DNA of 64,000 nucleotides from Ignelater luminosus. Its lineage: Eukaryota; Arthropoda; Insecta; Coleoptera; Elateridae. Shown piece after piece: positions 1 through 14,200 of the stretch. Each line of letters opens with the position of its first letter. The first letter of the stretch is position 1. Location: assembly GCA_011009095.1 (NCBI GenBank), contig VTPC01090587.1, forward strand, positions 688,887 to 752,886. The letters are read 5' to 3'. A model generated the notes under the pieces. The model saw only the letters and a list, made by a program, of their open reading frames with translations. It did no database searches and had not been told where the DNA came from. Both the position numbers and the translations under genes were made by a program.

Positions 1-3000
1 AATAAAAGAGAATTAGAAATGTTCTTATCATATGAACAGTTGCACGTTTAAATAAATAATCATTAATTGATAACTAAGCAATTTAAATATTTCGAATTGC
101 ATTTTAGGTTATTAAAAGAATGAATCACAAATTTATGCTTATCTCAAGAATGCTTCAAGGTTGCAACAACATTATCACCTCCTAGTAAACTATAAGTACT
201 TTTATTTATTTAATTTTCTTCATTTTTTGTGATTCATTTCTGAATCACGTTGTCATTTGCCTATTTAAAACGCCATTTGTTCCATTTTTAGATGTATCTT
301 CTTTTATTAGATCAAGTATAAATTATTTTTAAAAATGTAACGCGCGAGTTGTTTGTTTATTTTAAGTGCCAAAGATGATGATTTGCCGATTGTTTCTTGT
401 ATTTCGCTGCAAGTTGTGCGTGCGTTCCACGTCAAAGCAATTAAATTTTTAATGAAATTTAAAAATCTAGCCAAACTTATTTTTTAATTATTATGGATAA
501 TTAGAAGTCTTAACCGTATTAATTAAAGTTAACTAACCGGAATTACGGTGTATGTATTTTGTAGCGCAGTATATGTACATGGACGTTTTTAAATGGAAAA
601 AATTGGGAATTGAAATCGAGAACAACTTAGAAATGCTCTAATTATTGTTATCTCTTATTTTGCTTTTTTTATATTGTTTATTGTCTGCTATCATTATCTT
701 TCTTTTCCAGTTTTCCTTTTAAAGTATTAGTAAGTCGATAAAAACTTGGCAATACCTAGTAAACTTACGTGTGTACCATTTATAATATGTGCAAGATAAT
801 AATAGAGCGAGTCTTTTCCTCGTATTCTATCAAGAAGTCAGATTTTATAAATAACAAGTGTATAAAGGAAGTTTTTAAATAAAAATAACATAAATGTATG
901 TGCGAAGGAAATATTGGGTTGTAAATTTATAAGACAGAACAAAATGCAATTAATTCTTCACTTTATTCCACTGGATGATTTTAATGCTACATAATGTAGT
1001 TTCAAAGCAATTTATTGACATTCAATCTTAAATTTAAAAATAACAGATTTAAGGAGGTTGAAAGTTTTGAATCGCACCTACTCTTTGTTGTGAGAGCCAA
1101 TTCTCCTACTTAAAGAGGTCTTTTCTAGAACTTTTTGAGTAATACCTAATAAAAGTAATATTACCACTATAAAGTGTTCACTTCTTAAATAAGAAAATTA
1201 AATATTTTTGAAAAATCTCGAGAATAATCCCGATAAAATTAAGTTGCACCTTAGAAATATTGGAAACGAAACGAAACTTAATTTATGGAAATTATGTCTT
1301 CTGATTTAAGACGATTGTAAATCTCTGGAGGTATAATACAATGAATAACCTCTGTAGCGTCGTTCCTTTATTTCTACCTGCCCTTACCTAAACAATTGCG
1401 GAACACATAATTAGTAATTACCCAATAATTCTAACACAAATATGTTCGAATAATCTTCTATACTGATTAACAAGATTGTGTTTTTAATCGGTTAAATCTG
1501 GTGTGTCTCAAGGATCAATACCAGGACCGTAAATTTTATATTTATATTTGGATAATTGTAATTCTTTAATAAATAATCACTTGATATTAAAAATCGAGTG
1601 TAGTTGCCACAGTTAATATCATAAGTCCACATAAAATTCGTTTAGTGAGTAAGAACCTCTTGCAAAGTTCACCATGCATAGAATTCCAATTAAAAAGGTA
1701 ACTTTTAATGCAGAGTAATACTTTTCTACTTTCCTCATTGTTAATAAATTGTGCACCACAAATACGATCTTAATAATTAAAATGTCTAATTGCCTATTAC
1801 TCCCATGTGGATGTAGTATCTACAGCAATAAAAGTAAACTTTTTCAGAATGTGTTTTTAGCGGTTTTGTTACTCATTCCTCATAAAAGGCATTATTTTCT
1901 TTATTTGTTTATACCTTGTGGTTTCAGCATGATGGTCTAACCGCAGTAAGGCAGTTAGGAAATATCTAAGAAGAACTTTAAGGAGAACGGAATTAGTTCA
2001 TATTCACTCTGATGTATTGTGTACGTCATTAATAAGCTTAAAATTAAATCACATTCTTACAAGGAAAGTTCATTATTTACTTATACTGCTATGTATAATA
2101 ACTATCATAAAGTATGATTAAACTATTCTACTAACATGGTGGTTTGTTTCTAACAGTCTTTTGATAAAAATAGTAAGTGAAAAGCATACATCTTCGTGGT
2201 GAAATTATTTTTATTTAGGACGATCTCATTGTCACCAAGAATAGCATCTTCGGGGTTCCTTCAAGTTATCTTTGTCTATTATATATTTCTGCGTGTCCAT
2301 TATTTTTAATAAACAGGTCTTCACGCAAAACCTTCTTTCTTGATCTCTTGTTTTAGTTGTTAAGTTCCAGCTGGTTTAGCCATTTATTCGTCAATATTGT
2401 TTGTTCTCTACCATGCATTTTTGTCAGCTCGGGCTTGTTTTTGCGACAGATCCACTGAAAACAATGATATGCAGCGATATTGAACGACTGAATATATGGC
2501 AAATTTAAAAAGAAGAAATATATACAAGGTGTTCAAAAAATCTGCGTAGCCTCGAAGTATTTACATCTATGGTTTACCAGATCTCCTGATGTGAAACTTT
2601 TTTGGAAGATTATGGGTGCTAGAAACAATCCTTTACAAAGTGCTATTTAAGTAGCTAAACTTCGAGTTCAGGAAGAATTTTGAACTGTTAGTTCTTTAAG
2701 TATTCAAGATTCGGTTCGTACTCGACGTGTGAAATATTTATCTGTAAGGAAACGGCAAAACAGTGTTTTAACTCTCTCTAACTGCTAGCAGTTAGGTGAT
2801 CAGACTATCTTTAAACGTTACTAATAAGTGTGAAAAGAGAGCCAGAAAAATGTCATTTATTGCCCTTCTCAAATATGGCATCAAGGGTCTCCAATGTAAA
2901 CCTTATTTGAAATCCTCCTGAATTCTAGCACATTGTACTATTCCTTAAACAAGGTTAAACTCCACTGTATTATGCACGAAGTGACATAAGTTGGTATACT

Positions 3001-4600
3001 ATTCTTATATCTAATGGTCGATGAGTCAACCTGTAGAAATTTCCGAGTTTTTTGTAACCCATCTTTGACAATGTTGTTGGCATTCGTAAGCGAAATCAAA
3101 TGAGATGTTTATTTTGTGATACAATTGCTTCCTAGTTTATAAATAGTAAAGATGCAGGTGAATCTCGAATCGCATTCGTACCTGATAAAATTGGTATTTA
3201 GTATTTTAATCATGAATTTGTTTTTCATTTTATCGGTCTAATGTATTGAATATCGTAGCAGTATTTCACAATAACTGGCCAAACCATAAAATGAAATGAA
3301 GCGTGCTAGGGACGCCACTCTTATTTTGTCTGTTTAAATATACACAGTTTCCTAAAACATAAAAATAATAAATAGAAAAAAAACGTCCTTGGTTACTCAT
3401 TTGAAGAGAACGAAAGTTTTATAGTAGTCGTAACACATGAGTGGTCCATGATGCTTTTTATATCTAGTATCTACTTACAAAACTGAAATTAACTATTATT
3501 TTCTGAAGAAGTGCAGCTTGTAATAAACTCTTTCATTATTGATATTGAACGTGCTTAGCCAAACCAATGAAATTTTGTGTATAACATTCTTTCCAAAATA
3601 AGACGGCTACGAAATGATCAGATGAGTAATTTTAATTTGTTACAAATTTAAATTATAGAAAACAAATTAAAGAATTCTGATATTTTTAACTAACTTTTTA
3701 AGTTGTAAATATGTATATGCAAATCTGTGAGTCACTTAATATTGGTTTACATTTAACTAATTTGTTCTTCAAAACAAATGAGTGTAGACAACTATATAAC
3801 GTAACTTGGAAGCGATTGCAAAGAGAAAAAAAAGATTTAGACCAAGGAGATTCTAATAATAAAATGAAGGTGCTTCTCTTTTGAAGTGGCCTCCGGTGGT
3901 AGTAGTAGTATTTACTTTCATAATGTTACTTAACAAAATTTAACTAGAGAAAGAAAAAACTAATATCCGTTAACTCGATTTGCGTTAATAAAAATTCTTC
4001 ACTTTATTATTATAATGCTTCCTTTTTTTATTCTTCTCTGGTCGTCACGCTCTTTACGTTCCATCCTCTCATTAATAGCCTTAGTGTGTGCAATTAGTCT
4101 TGTTGAGTCTTTAGGAATTTTTTAGTCCGCAGAACATTGTAGAAGAGCGAACGTCGTGTATAAACAGTCGCCTAACAAACACATGGCATTTCCGTTCACG
4201 CTCTTCAATCTATGGATCGTCTTTCATACATGGGCATTAAATTGCTTCATCATTTTCAGTCTAAGGAATTAATTTTATCCACGTCAAGTCAACTACAAGC
4301 AGAAACAGTTTTTGTTTTATTCTCCCCCCCCCCTTGTTTTCGTTTTCTCCTGATTTTTGTTCTTTTATTATTATTGTTATTTTATAAACAGGGATTTTGA
4401 CCCCACATACTTCCTTTTCGTTACGCTCATGTTTTATAATGTTAAAGAAAACGACTTAATAGTGTTAATTTCACTTTTGGCATCGTTTAACATCGTTGGC
4501 GTGATGCCTTTTGCACTTAAACCTAAAACATAAACCTCTTAATTTTTGCCAAACAAATAAATCGTGGTAAAATCCAGGAATCCGCTAAGAAAATTCAAAT
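1..4600. other. Upstream non-coding region
   Basis: I see no convincing gene here. The open frames are short, AT-rich and lack family motifs. A CpG-bearing patch near 340-440 could be an old regulatory stretch but has no clear promoter elements. A sequence like a transposon terminus (ACAAGGTGTTCAAAAAATC) starts near 2527, but I could not find a partner end. A short LINE scrap at 1500-1556 is listed separately. A C-run occurs near 4323-4333. Confidence 0.5.
1500..1556 (+). mobile_element. LINE reverse-transcriptase scrap
   Basis: One frame reads GVSQGSIPGP, then a stop, then ILYLYLDN. This matches the RT block GVPQGS-LGP-LF-IYIND of non-LTR retrotransposons of the CR1/Jockey kind. Only about 19 codons are recognisable, the frame contains a stop, and flanking frames show nothing. 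It is a dead fragment whose family cannot be assigned more closely. Confidence 0.45.
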
Positions 4601-4751
4601 ATTCCGTCCTGAAATACCGCGTCTTTTGAACCGCGGCCAACTACATAACATTTTTACGGCATAAATACCTTGAGGAAATAAGGTTTGATGCACTCCGTTA
4701 CGCGAACTTACCCTTTTAATACTCGAAATTGCCCTTCCGACGATTCAACTT

Positions 4752-4760
4752 TATAAATAG
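4752..4760 (+). promoter_or_regulatory. Candidate TATA box of the LIM gene
   Basis: TATAAATAG sits in a locally CpG-richer patch (about 4600-4830) roughly 450 bp upstream of the first coding exon. Transcription would be expected about 30 bp downstream, near 4782. A splice-donor-like CAG/GTATT near 5078-5083 could end a leader exon before the coding exon at 5203. All of this is inference from motif and composition; no transcript evidence is available. Confidence 0.35.
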
Positions 4761-5202
4761 GCACCGGCGTGTTTGGAATTCTGCAACGTGAATCCACGAA
4801 TCGGGCCGTTCTGAACTGAAATTAACAATATCTAATTTTTATCGAAAGTTAGCGGTGCTGATTACAAAATCGCATTGTATGTACAATACGAGTAAAATTA
4901 TCAGGAAACGAGTGCGAAAATTAATGTTGTTTGCCGTTGTTTATAAGTCCCCCATTGTTTTATCATTTAATTTTTCCACGCCATCAATCAAGCTTCGTAG
5001 GCGAATTCGCCCATTCTTCAAAATTCGACATTGAAAAAAGATTAATTCGATTCGTAAGAAAATACGATACGCATTCTCCAGGTATTTTAAAGTATGATGA
5101 AATGATTTGAAAGTTAAAACTATTTTAAGATCATCTTAAAAAACATGTTTTCTTGTTAATGGCTCAAATATATTACCACTGTTTGCGTCTAACATTCCAG
5201 AA

Positions 5203-8200
5203 ATGCAAAAGAAAAAGAAAAAGCAGACGCCGTTGGACGCCACTGAAAGCACTAATGTATGAGCATTTTTTATTAATTTCTTTACGTTTCTTCCTGGTTC
5301 GTTATTTATAAAACACTATCGTATCATCATCATATGTAGAAAGTGAAATTCTTTAAGAATTTGGAACGTTGAAATTATTATGCAAAATATTTGGCGCTGA
5401 TTTTATTATGAAATCGTGATACTTTACATTTATGGTATTAATGATGTAATTTGTACGCCACTGGGTTTTCTTTCACTTGCACCCTGATACTGCATAAATA
5501 TAAAAAAGGCTACCCATTATACAGATCAGTGTGCGTCAGGTTGCATATAGTAGCTGTGAAATTAACAACCACAAAATACTGTAATACGGTGCTACTTGGC
5601 AGTGTCTCGAAGTGTAAGAATATTGAAGTTACATATTTTATGAGAGTTGCAGAAGTTTATGAGCATTTAAAATGTCACATGTTAAGGAAAAAGCTATTCA
5701 AGTCACTCTTATCTATTTCCGCTAAAAATAGTTAAAGCCGTTTGAGTTAATCCATACAAAGTAAGAATTTTGTACACCGCAAAAACCAAACTTCTACAGG
5801 AAATTGGTAAGTGATGTAAACTAATGCTGTTTATTTCACCAAAAAAAAGGAGAAAACCCTCTTAGCCATCAAGGAAATGTGAATGTTTCTAAACGCCCAT
5901 TACTCACTACTGTATCGATTACTTACGCTGAAATCATTTCGTAGTTGGAATATAAATGGAAAAGTTGCGCCCCCGACCGTTGAAACCGTGTGAACCAAAT
6001 AACCCCCAACTCTTAAAAAAGCTATTTGCACTACAAAATTAATTTTAAAGAATATGATATTTATAGTATTTGAACGAATGAAGGTAGTTTTTACTGTATA
6101 CAAGGAGTTTTGGAAGAACTGTAGTACATTCAGTGCCTGTGGTTTACTACATATCGGTACCGTTATTATAGGGACGCAAAATAAAAGTTCATAGATGAGA
6201 TTTCTCACCGTGTTGTGATATCGTTTATGTTCAGGAACAGTCAGCAAGTGATAGCACTGATACCATAAACTTCCTGACGATCAGCAGCAAACGTCAATTT
6301 CCGTAGACGCAAAGGCAACACTTTTAAAAGTACTTTCTCACTGACGCATAATCATGATTACTGTTCCTAGACACAAGGGTATACCATTAAGATGTTTTTA
6401 TAAACATAACATGTTTGGAATTGCACGTTTTGAGACGGAAGATGTTAAAAAAGTGAAGAGGTCCCAGGGAAAATATTCAAATACAGTTTTAGAAAAATTA
6501 AAATTTCTGAGCCCTCTTATACTTTGTGTATATTTTACCATTCTAATAAGCTACTATGAAATAGCATGAAATAAACTTCAGACTTTGAAAGGCAAATCCT
6601 AATCGCATCCAAATATTGGAAAAATGAAATCCATAAAAGCATAGTCTTGTTTTTACTGAAAGGATATGGTAAAACACCTCACAAACCACTTTATAAGGTG
6701 TTCGTCAGTTAGCATGAGTTCTTTGGGTAATTTGTAAAATAAGATTTGTACCTTTAATAATGACTGATACAAATAGCGGTAGTGAAGATTTGCCTTTATC
6801 AGTAATGAACAGACTACTTTAGGCAATTTTATAAAGAAACTCAACTCGAAGAGATTCACTCTAAAAGAATTAATACGTATAATGTTGTTATTTATTTGGA
6901 CCAAAAATAAGTTTTGGTATTGCTCAATAAAAAAGTTTGTTTTGTAAGGATTCCATCAATACAATAAAACACATCTAGATTTCTGGGAGATTCACTTTAT
7001 TTCTCTTACTTTTATGGATTCTAGTTTAGCACTTATGGTCTATTAATATGTAGCTTTCTACATTCAAATCCCTTGCTTTCTATTAGAGTCCCTAAATGTA
7101 AATTTAAATAAAATAAATTTTCAACTGTCAACTAGTGTGATGTCATTAATTTTGAGTTTCTGCGATTGATTTAATCTTTAGCAAGTTAGCTCTGGAATAA
7201 TGACAATAATAATGCAACAAAAATTAGTAATAGACAGTACACAATTTTTCTAACCTATTGCATAAGCAGAAAAAACCAACTAATTAATTTTAAAAAACTT
7301 AATTATGTAAAGATGGTAATGATGGATGCCCTGGTTACCAGGTTATTTCCTTTTGTCATTAAAGTTCTAAATTTTCTGCTATGTACTTTTTTAAAAATGG
7401 ACAAAAAAATTTCTTGTCTTGTAAGTAACAATCAATATCTCAATTCTTCTTTTCTTTACAGATGGCAGAGACAGTGAAAAAATCTAGGATTGTAAGTGAA
7501 GCAGATGAAAACCTGGAAGAAAGTTTGCTCGAAGAGTTTAACCTTAGACTTAAAAAATGCATGAGCAGAGTGTGTATCAAAACTAAAATAACGTTTTTAT
7601 ACATCTTATAGTTTCCTTTATCTCTTTGAATTGAATTATGTAGTTCTGAACATTAAGTTGTAAACTACTTATAGTATAAAAACGTTTTTGTATACTAATA
7701 TAGTGTTGTGCTTACTAACTTTTTAGGACGACTTACAATCTGAAGAAGATATTATAGACACCACTGAGACACACGTTTATGAAAATGTAGAAATCATAAA
7801 ATCAAATGGGGCAACATCGCCGATAATAAATCATCAATTTGTTCAGAATGGCATTGCAACACAAGAATTTTTAGAAAATGAACGAGAGAATTATGATGTA
7901 AATGGTTGTAATCATAATATCACATCAAATGGGCATCAAGAAAATGAGAAGTCGTGTGACGAAGTTGAAAATTTTGAAAATTTAGAAGTAGTAGATTCTT
8001 GCAATAGTAATTTAGAAAAAATTGATTGTGAAATAAATACTATAAAGACTGATACTAATTTGGACCAAAGTTTGAGTGAAACGCCAGATATAGAAACAAT
8101 TGATTCAAAACCTAGTCTAAATTTGCCGACGACTTGCCTTATCGATGCATCAGAATCTTTGGACTCCGAAAACCTTGATGTAAAATCAGTAAAGGATCGA

Positions 8201-11200
8201 ATGTTTTTATCTACTGATGACGCTTCCTGTTTGCTTTTCACTCAAACTGTTACATCGCCCATGTTAACACCATCTGAAGAAAATATTGATTTTTTGAAAG
8301 GTTTTAGAAGAGAATCGAGTCAGTATACATTATCCGATAATACAAACTCAAGTAATTCACCTAAGAGTGAGCCAAAAGTTGAAGATGAATGTGTTGAAAA
8401 TAATATTGCTACTAAAACAATTGACAGTGTGATTGATGTACCCAGTGAAGAATTACCTATAGTTACCGATAAACCTAAAAATGAGATCATATATGAAAAC
8501 ATGGAGTTTTTAAGAGAGCAGGGTTATGAAAACAGCAAAACTAATGAAACACCAACTGCTGTAGAAAATTCAGAACAACCACCAATGGAAGTTTATGAAA
8601 ATAATGTAGTAAACATAAAGGAAGAAACTTCAAAATTTATAGAAACTGAAATTTATTATACAGAAAGTTCTAATAATGTAGAAAATCAGGAAGTTCTTTC
8701 AGACCTTAAAGATGAACATGCCACTGAAAATGATAACAGTAGCATTGAACAGATAGAAAAGAAGGAAGAAATACCAAATGAACTGAGTACTAATGAAAAC
8801 GAAAATTCAGAACTACCTGATGAAATACCTGTGGATAATGTTAAACAGTTAAAATCTCATTTTATGAAAAATGAAAGCAGCGAACCAGTTAAAAGTCCAA
8901 GGATAGAAACAACTGACGAACTTGACGAACTAAAGAGTTTAAATATAATGAAACAAATAAGTAAATTCGAAAATACATCCGATAAAACAGAAGAATTAAC
9001 AACTATTTGTTCTAATATCAGTGTTGTAAGTGTTTTTTTTTTTTAATTTTGCATATGCTAAGAATATTTTAATTGGATTTAGTTAAAATTTCAGTTTGCA
9101 GCTTCTTAGCAATTTTGTTAAATTATTATTAATTTATCTCTTCACATTTTGCTTTATTTTGTAATCTCATTATTTTTCACTTTTATTTAGAGTACCATAA
9201 CTGAATCACGGTTTGTTGAAACAACTACCGAAATGCATTCATCAGGTGAAACCAGTCTAAAGAAGAAAAAATCAAAAAAATCAAAAAATCAACATGAAAA
9301 AGAAAATATTTCTGTTGTGAGTTTTTTTATGTTTGTTTATGTTTGGTTGACTAAAAATATTTAAAGTATCCTACAATTTTAACATGCTTATAAAATATCA
9401 TTAACTTTCAATTTATAATTTTTTTTATTCAATGAAGACAAACATAATGGAATTGTAAGACCTAAGTCTATAGGAGGCGAGCATAATTTCCTTAGATAAT
9501 TTCAAATAAGCACTCCGAGGTAGCAACTAGAAAATTATGTACTTGTATAATAGATAATAAACCTATCTAAACCTAACCTTGTTCATAAGTACCAATAAGT
9601 AGATTTGCACAGTAATAAAAGTAACATACATGTAGGTTATGTAGGTATTTGCCATGAAAATAAAAACTTGATGTCTGTTCACAAAATTTAGAACTGACAA
9701 GCATTCTTATTATTTGAATAAGTATTATATTACCCAACAACACAACATTTTGTACGGGGTAGCCCAAATTTGAGGTAAATGCAAGGTATCTCAGAAACTA
9801 GAAGATCTAGAAAAGAACTGAATGCATGTTTTTGATCTACTTTCTTCAGCTGAGTTCATTGGTGTAATCAGAATCTAAATATCTTATTTTGTTTTTAAGT
9901 TACAGGCAAAAATTGATTTTGAATTTCATCACGAGACTGTTATCTTTGTTATTTGAAAAAATGGAATAAGATTGTTTAGCAATTTCTTGTATGGCTTGAT
10001 GTCTAGAATACAGCGATTACTTGAAATTTTTCTTTTCTTCGATTGTTTTTGAGTTATAACAAAAAATTAATTTTTTTTAATGGCAATCATAGTAGGTCTT
10101 AACAAATTTAATTAATAATTTCAAAAGTATGTTTTGCTTGCCACTTGTGGTTTGTTGCTTCTTATTATATCAAAATATGTTTGGTTGACAAATCAAATAA
10201 TTATTGCAGCTAGAGAATTCCCTTAGCTGCCTACTTTTCAGTTTTTAAAATAATAAGCTATTAACGGAAATATCAATGTTTAAAAAATGTCCTAACTCAA
10301 GGCCACTGACCCATCTTAGAAATAGGGATAAAGTTGAATCTCATAATTACATTTCATGTATCTGTGCTTTGTTATGCATTTTCTGCTATATTTGCTCAAA
10401 TTTTGTTGTAGGCCAAATAATGGTTGTAGATTATTTCTGATTAATTTTAACCTTCTTGTGTATCCATGTTCTATGCCCAGTTACTCAATAAAATGAAACT
10501 TCTGGTATTTTTAAACATGGATTGAAAACTTCAGAAGTGTTTTTCTCAAAAAATGGTGCATTTTATTGCCTTTGAAGAAGTAAACATTTTTTCTGTAGAA
10601 CTGTCTAGATTTCATGTTAGAAAACTCGAGAAAGCTATCAGCAAAAAAGTTGTGGGCAAAGATACCATGCTGAAGTAACATGACTAGCACACCCTATAAA
10701 AATAATATAAGTAAACAATACCATTTTTATTAATTCTTTCATTGATTTAGAATTAAAAGTACATAGCCATAACGTCCTTTCTTATTTTTCTTCAATGACA
10801 ATGTTTCTGTATAAGGTAATGGCACCAAAATGTGTTAGGTTCTAGTAGCCTGCTGCTAATGAATTATTGCTTTATAAACAAATTATGGCAGCTGAAATAA
10901 CTGTGATCTTTAGTTCTTTGTTACCTACTATCACTAGTTCTAAGTATTGTTATATTCATTCCAGCAAATCAAAATTGTATGTCAATTATCAGTCTTGAAT
11001 TACTTCTGAAACATGCAATTATGCTAAGATGAAAAATTCTTGCATTCTAGGTAAACATTTAGGCATTGTTTTTAAGATCTTTGTGAAAAGAAATCATGAA
11101 TTTTAATTAAACAAACATTGAAAACAAGGGAGGGCCGGTTACTAGTACAGTGTGCATTTCGATAAATTATTTTTTTGCAAAATAAAACTAAAGATTTTAT

Positions 11201-14200
11201 AACTTTTGATGATGAGTAGTATACCATTTATGTATGCATTTTTATACAGAAAGCTTCATTAGTAAGTATTATTTAGTTTTAAATTTAAACGAGTTTGAAT
11301 TTCAAATATTGTTTAGGTGGCAGGGTATTGGTGCATTTACCCTAGTATATAATTTATTATTTGGTATGTAAAGTATATCAAATATTAATAGTTAGTAATT
11401 TTAAACATCTGTTATCAAAACTTAGATTTCATAATTATATTGTTGGATACTTTGAATAGTGTTTTTTTGCTTGATTTACTTAAATTTGTTTTGCGCAGTA
11501 AACTTCATCAGCATATATCAAATTAACCGCTTTTTGAACTCTAACACTCCTTTGATTTTAGAATGAAACTAACACTAACGAGGAGGAATCTTTTTATAAT
11601 GTCAACGTAAAGAACTTGGTAAGTTCCAACCAATTTTATTTGCTGCACGCTTATCTCTTTTTGTTTTGTTGTAATGTGTCGTCTTTTTTTGTTTTTTGTT
11701 TGGCGCTTTAGTGTAGAAGTTTTGGAGATCTCACTAAAATTGATGGAGAAAGCTATCGCAATTGGAAAAACAATGAAAGATCGGTAAGACTTAAAGGAAA
11801 AAAAAATTTATATCTTGGATACAGATGTAATTTCATTGTTTTTTAACATACATAAACATTGCTTTTTGCAAATTTTAACTAAATAACTAACGCTAGGCAT
11901 GTTTATCTTAATTTTTTTGTTACGTAGCGGACAAAGTCTATGACTGACGTTCGAACAATGGAAAAAAACAAATATATAGAAAATGTATTCAGTGGAGTAT
12001 CCGTGAAAGCGTTGGTAAGACTTTAACAAATCCAAAATCACTTCATTTGTTTTACACACATTTAGAATATAGAATTTTCAGCCATTTAGAATTTTCTCTA
12101 TTAAAGTGACAATATTGTTTTTTGTTGCATGTTGTTGCATGGTGTTAAAAACTAACAATTATAGCGAGAGAAATTTAATATAATTAACAATACTTTGAAT
12201 AATACTAACAGAGGCATGCTTAGCAATGTAAAAAGGCCTGAATATAGCACAGAATTCAAAAAATTGGTAAGTTATAATGTTTGTTTTTCCTTCTTTTATT
12301 CTAATGAAACACTTCCATTTAAAGTGTTAGTTATTGTCAGTTATAGTTTCTAATGTATCTTTTTATATTTTAGAAATCCAGTTTTAGCAAGTTTGATTCT
12401 CTACAGAAGAAAAATGCCTTAAATTCAAGCTCTCCTGATCAAGATAATTTAAGTGTTAGTATTAATGTGTTGTAGAGCAATTTGTGAATATAAAGTTTCG
12501 ATATTATTTATCTTCCACTAATATCTTTTTAATTTCAAATCTGTTTTGCTTTGGTAAAATTAATGTAGCTGTACAGGATGTTTTCGAAAGTATCCAGTAA
12601 CGTTAATTGTAAGTAGAATTGCATCAAAACATACAAAAGACGCCAACAAAAAATTTTCTTATCAATAACAGTAAAGGAACTGGAGGGCTAACAATTTCCA
12701 TTTGGTGGTCTGAGAGCAGTGCATTTCTATAGTTAGATAATAAAAAGTAATTTGACAAATTTGTTTTAAAAACATTTTTACTTTATTTATTTTTCTAATT
12801 CTTAAAAACTAATTAAATTATTTAAAATAGTCTAATCATTACTTTACTAATGCAACTTTCTTTTGAACAAAGATCTAATAAAATCGCATTGGTGAGTATT
12901 CTTATTTTTCGCTTCATTTTTATGTGTAGTACAGATTGGTAGTTTCTGGATACTTTCGAAAACACCCTGTATATGTAAACATGAAATTACTAATTTTAAG
13001 CCTTCCAACACTTTTAAGTAATAATTGAAGTTAAAATTTATCATACCCGGTGACCAAGGTACTACAGATTCCTAGTTTTTTTTTTGTTTATGAGTGGATT
13101 TTAATGAAATTTGAAATATATATGACAGTTAATAAGTGCAATTCTTTAAGATCTTAAATGCATTAATATCATTTCCGGTTTTATTGAAAATGGCATCAAC
13201 GGAAAATTTAATTCGATATGCTAGTTTCTGTTACCTAGTTTTTATTTTCACGGTTATTAAGAATTAATTTTTTTATGTTGCCCAACTGTTTAGAATTAAT
13301 CAAGTAACTGTAGGAAAATCAAAAGTGACAATCTAAAACTTTAAAGGCTCATAACCTCATTTTTTAAATAGCACCTCATTGGGACAAGTAGGCCATTAGA
13401 CAAAGAATTTTCTACAGATTTAACTGAAATTACATTTATTTGTTTGACTTCTATTGGGAAAAAAGGTCTTAAAAATAATTATCAACAAATAGGGAATTTG
13501 AACATTGCATTACCTGGCACAAGAGAATGAAAAACAAAACAAAACAAATGAAAACTAGTGTATTGGATTCAAAAATTTACGTAAAATCCAAACATTTAAA
13601 AATATATTGGGTGTCCCATTTAAAATAAGAAAGTTGATGTCATTTCTGGTGGAACCAGAAGCAATGCATTTAACATGTAAAAAAATTGTATTTACTAACT
13701 GTAATGTATATTCCAAGTTTCATTAAAATTTGTTTATAAATAAAGAAATTATAAGTTCGTACCTATGGTCTTGGTCACCCAGTATGAAAAAGTTATCAAA
13801 TACAAAAAGAAGCAAGTATATTAAATATTTAATTTGCATATTTCTACAACTTTTAACATATAATGCAAAGTATACCTCATTCAGAAATACCAGTTTGATT
13901 GCTGTACATTTGTGTGTGATTAGATATATTGTGCTAGTAATTTTCTTTGTGCAGAAGTGAATGGGTATATGCTTTGTGAAAGTGAAGACCAGATTTAGTT
14001 ATTTTTCTTTTGATATACATTTTTTTTTATTAGTATATGCTTTATATTCACAAACTTTTTTTCTCTTTATAGACTTATATTCAATGATTAATATTTTTAT
14101 TTCATTAGGGTGGTGACGCTATGAACTGTAAAAAATGTGGCAGGCCAGTGTTTCAAATGGAAAAAATCATCGCTGAGCGATGTATTTATCACAGAAATTG

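Noticed and set aside
5900-6569. Opposed open frames at 5900-6247 (-) and 6354-6569 (+) whose starts resemble each other
   Set aside because: The similarity is an inverted pair of about 20 bp (ACTGTTCCT...), not a protein family. Neither frame has motifs, and both lie in a LIM-gene intron.
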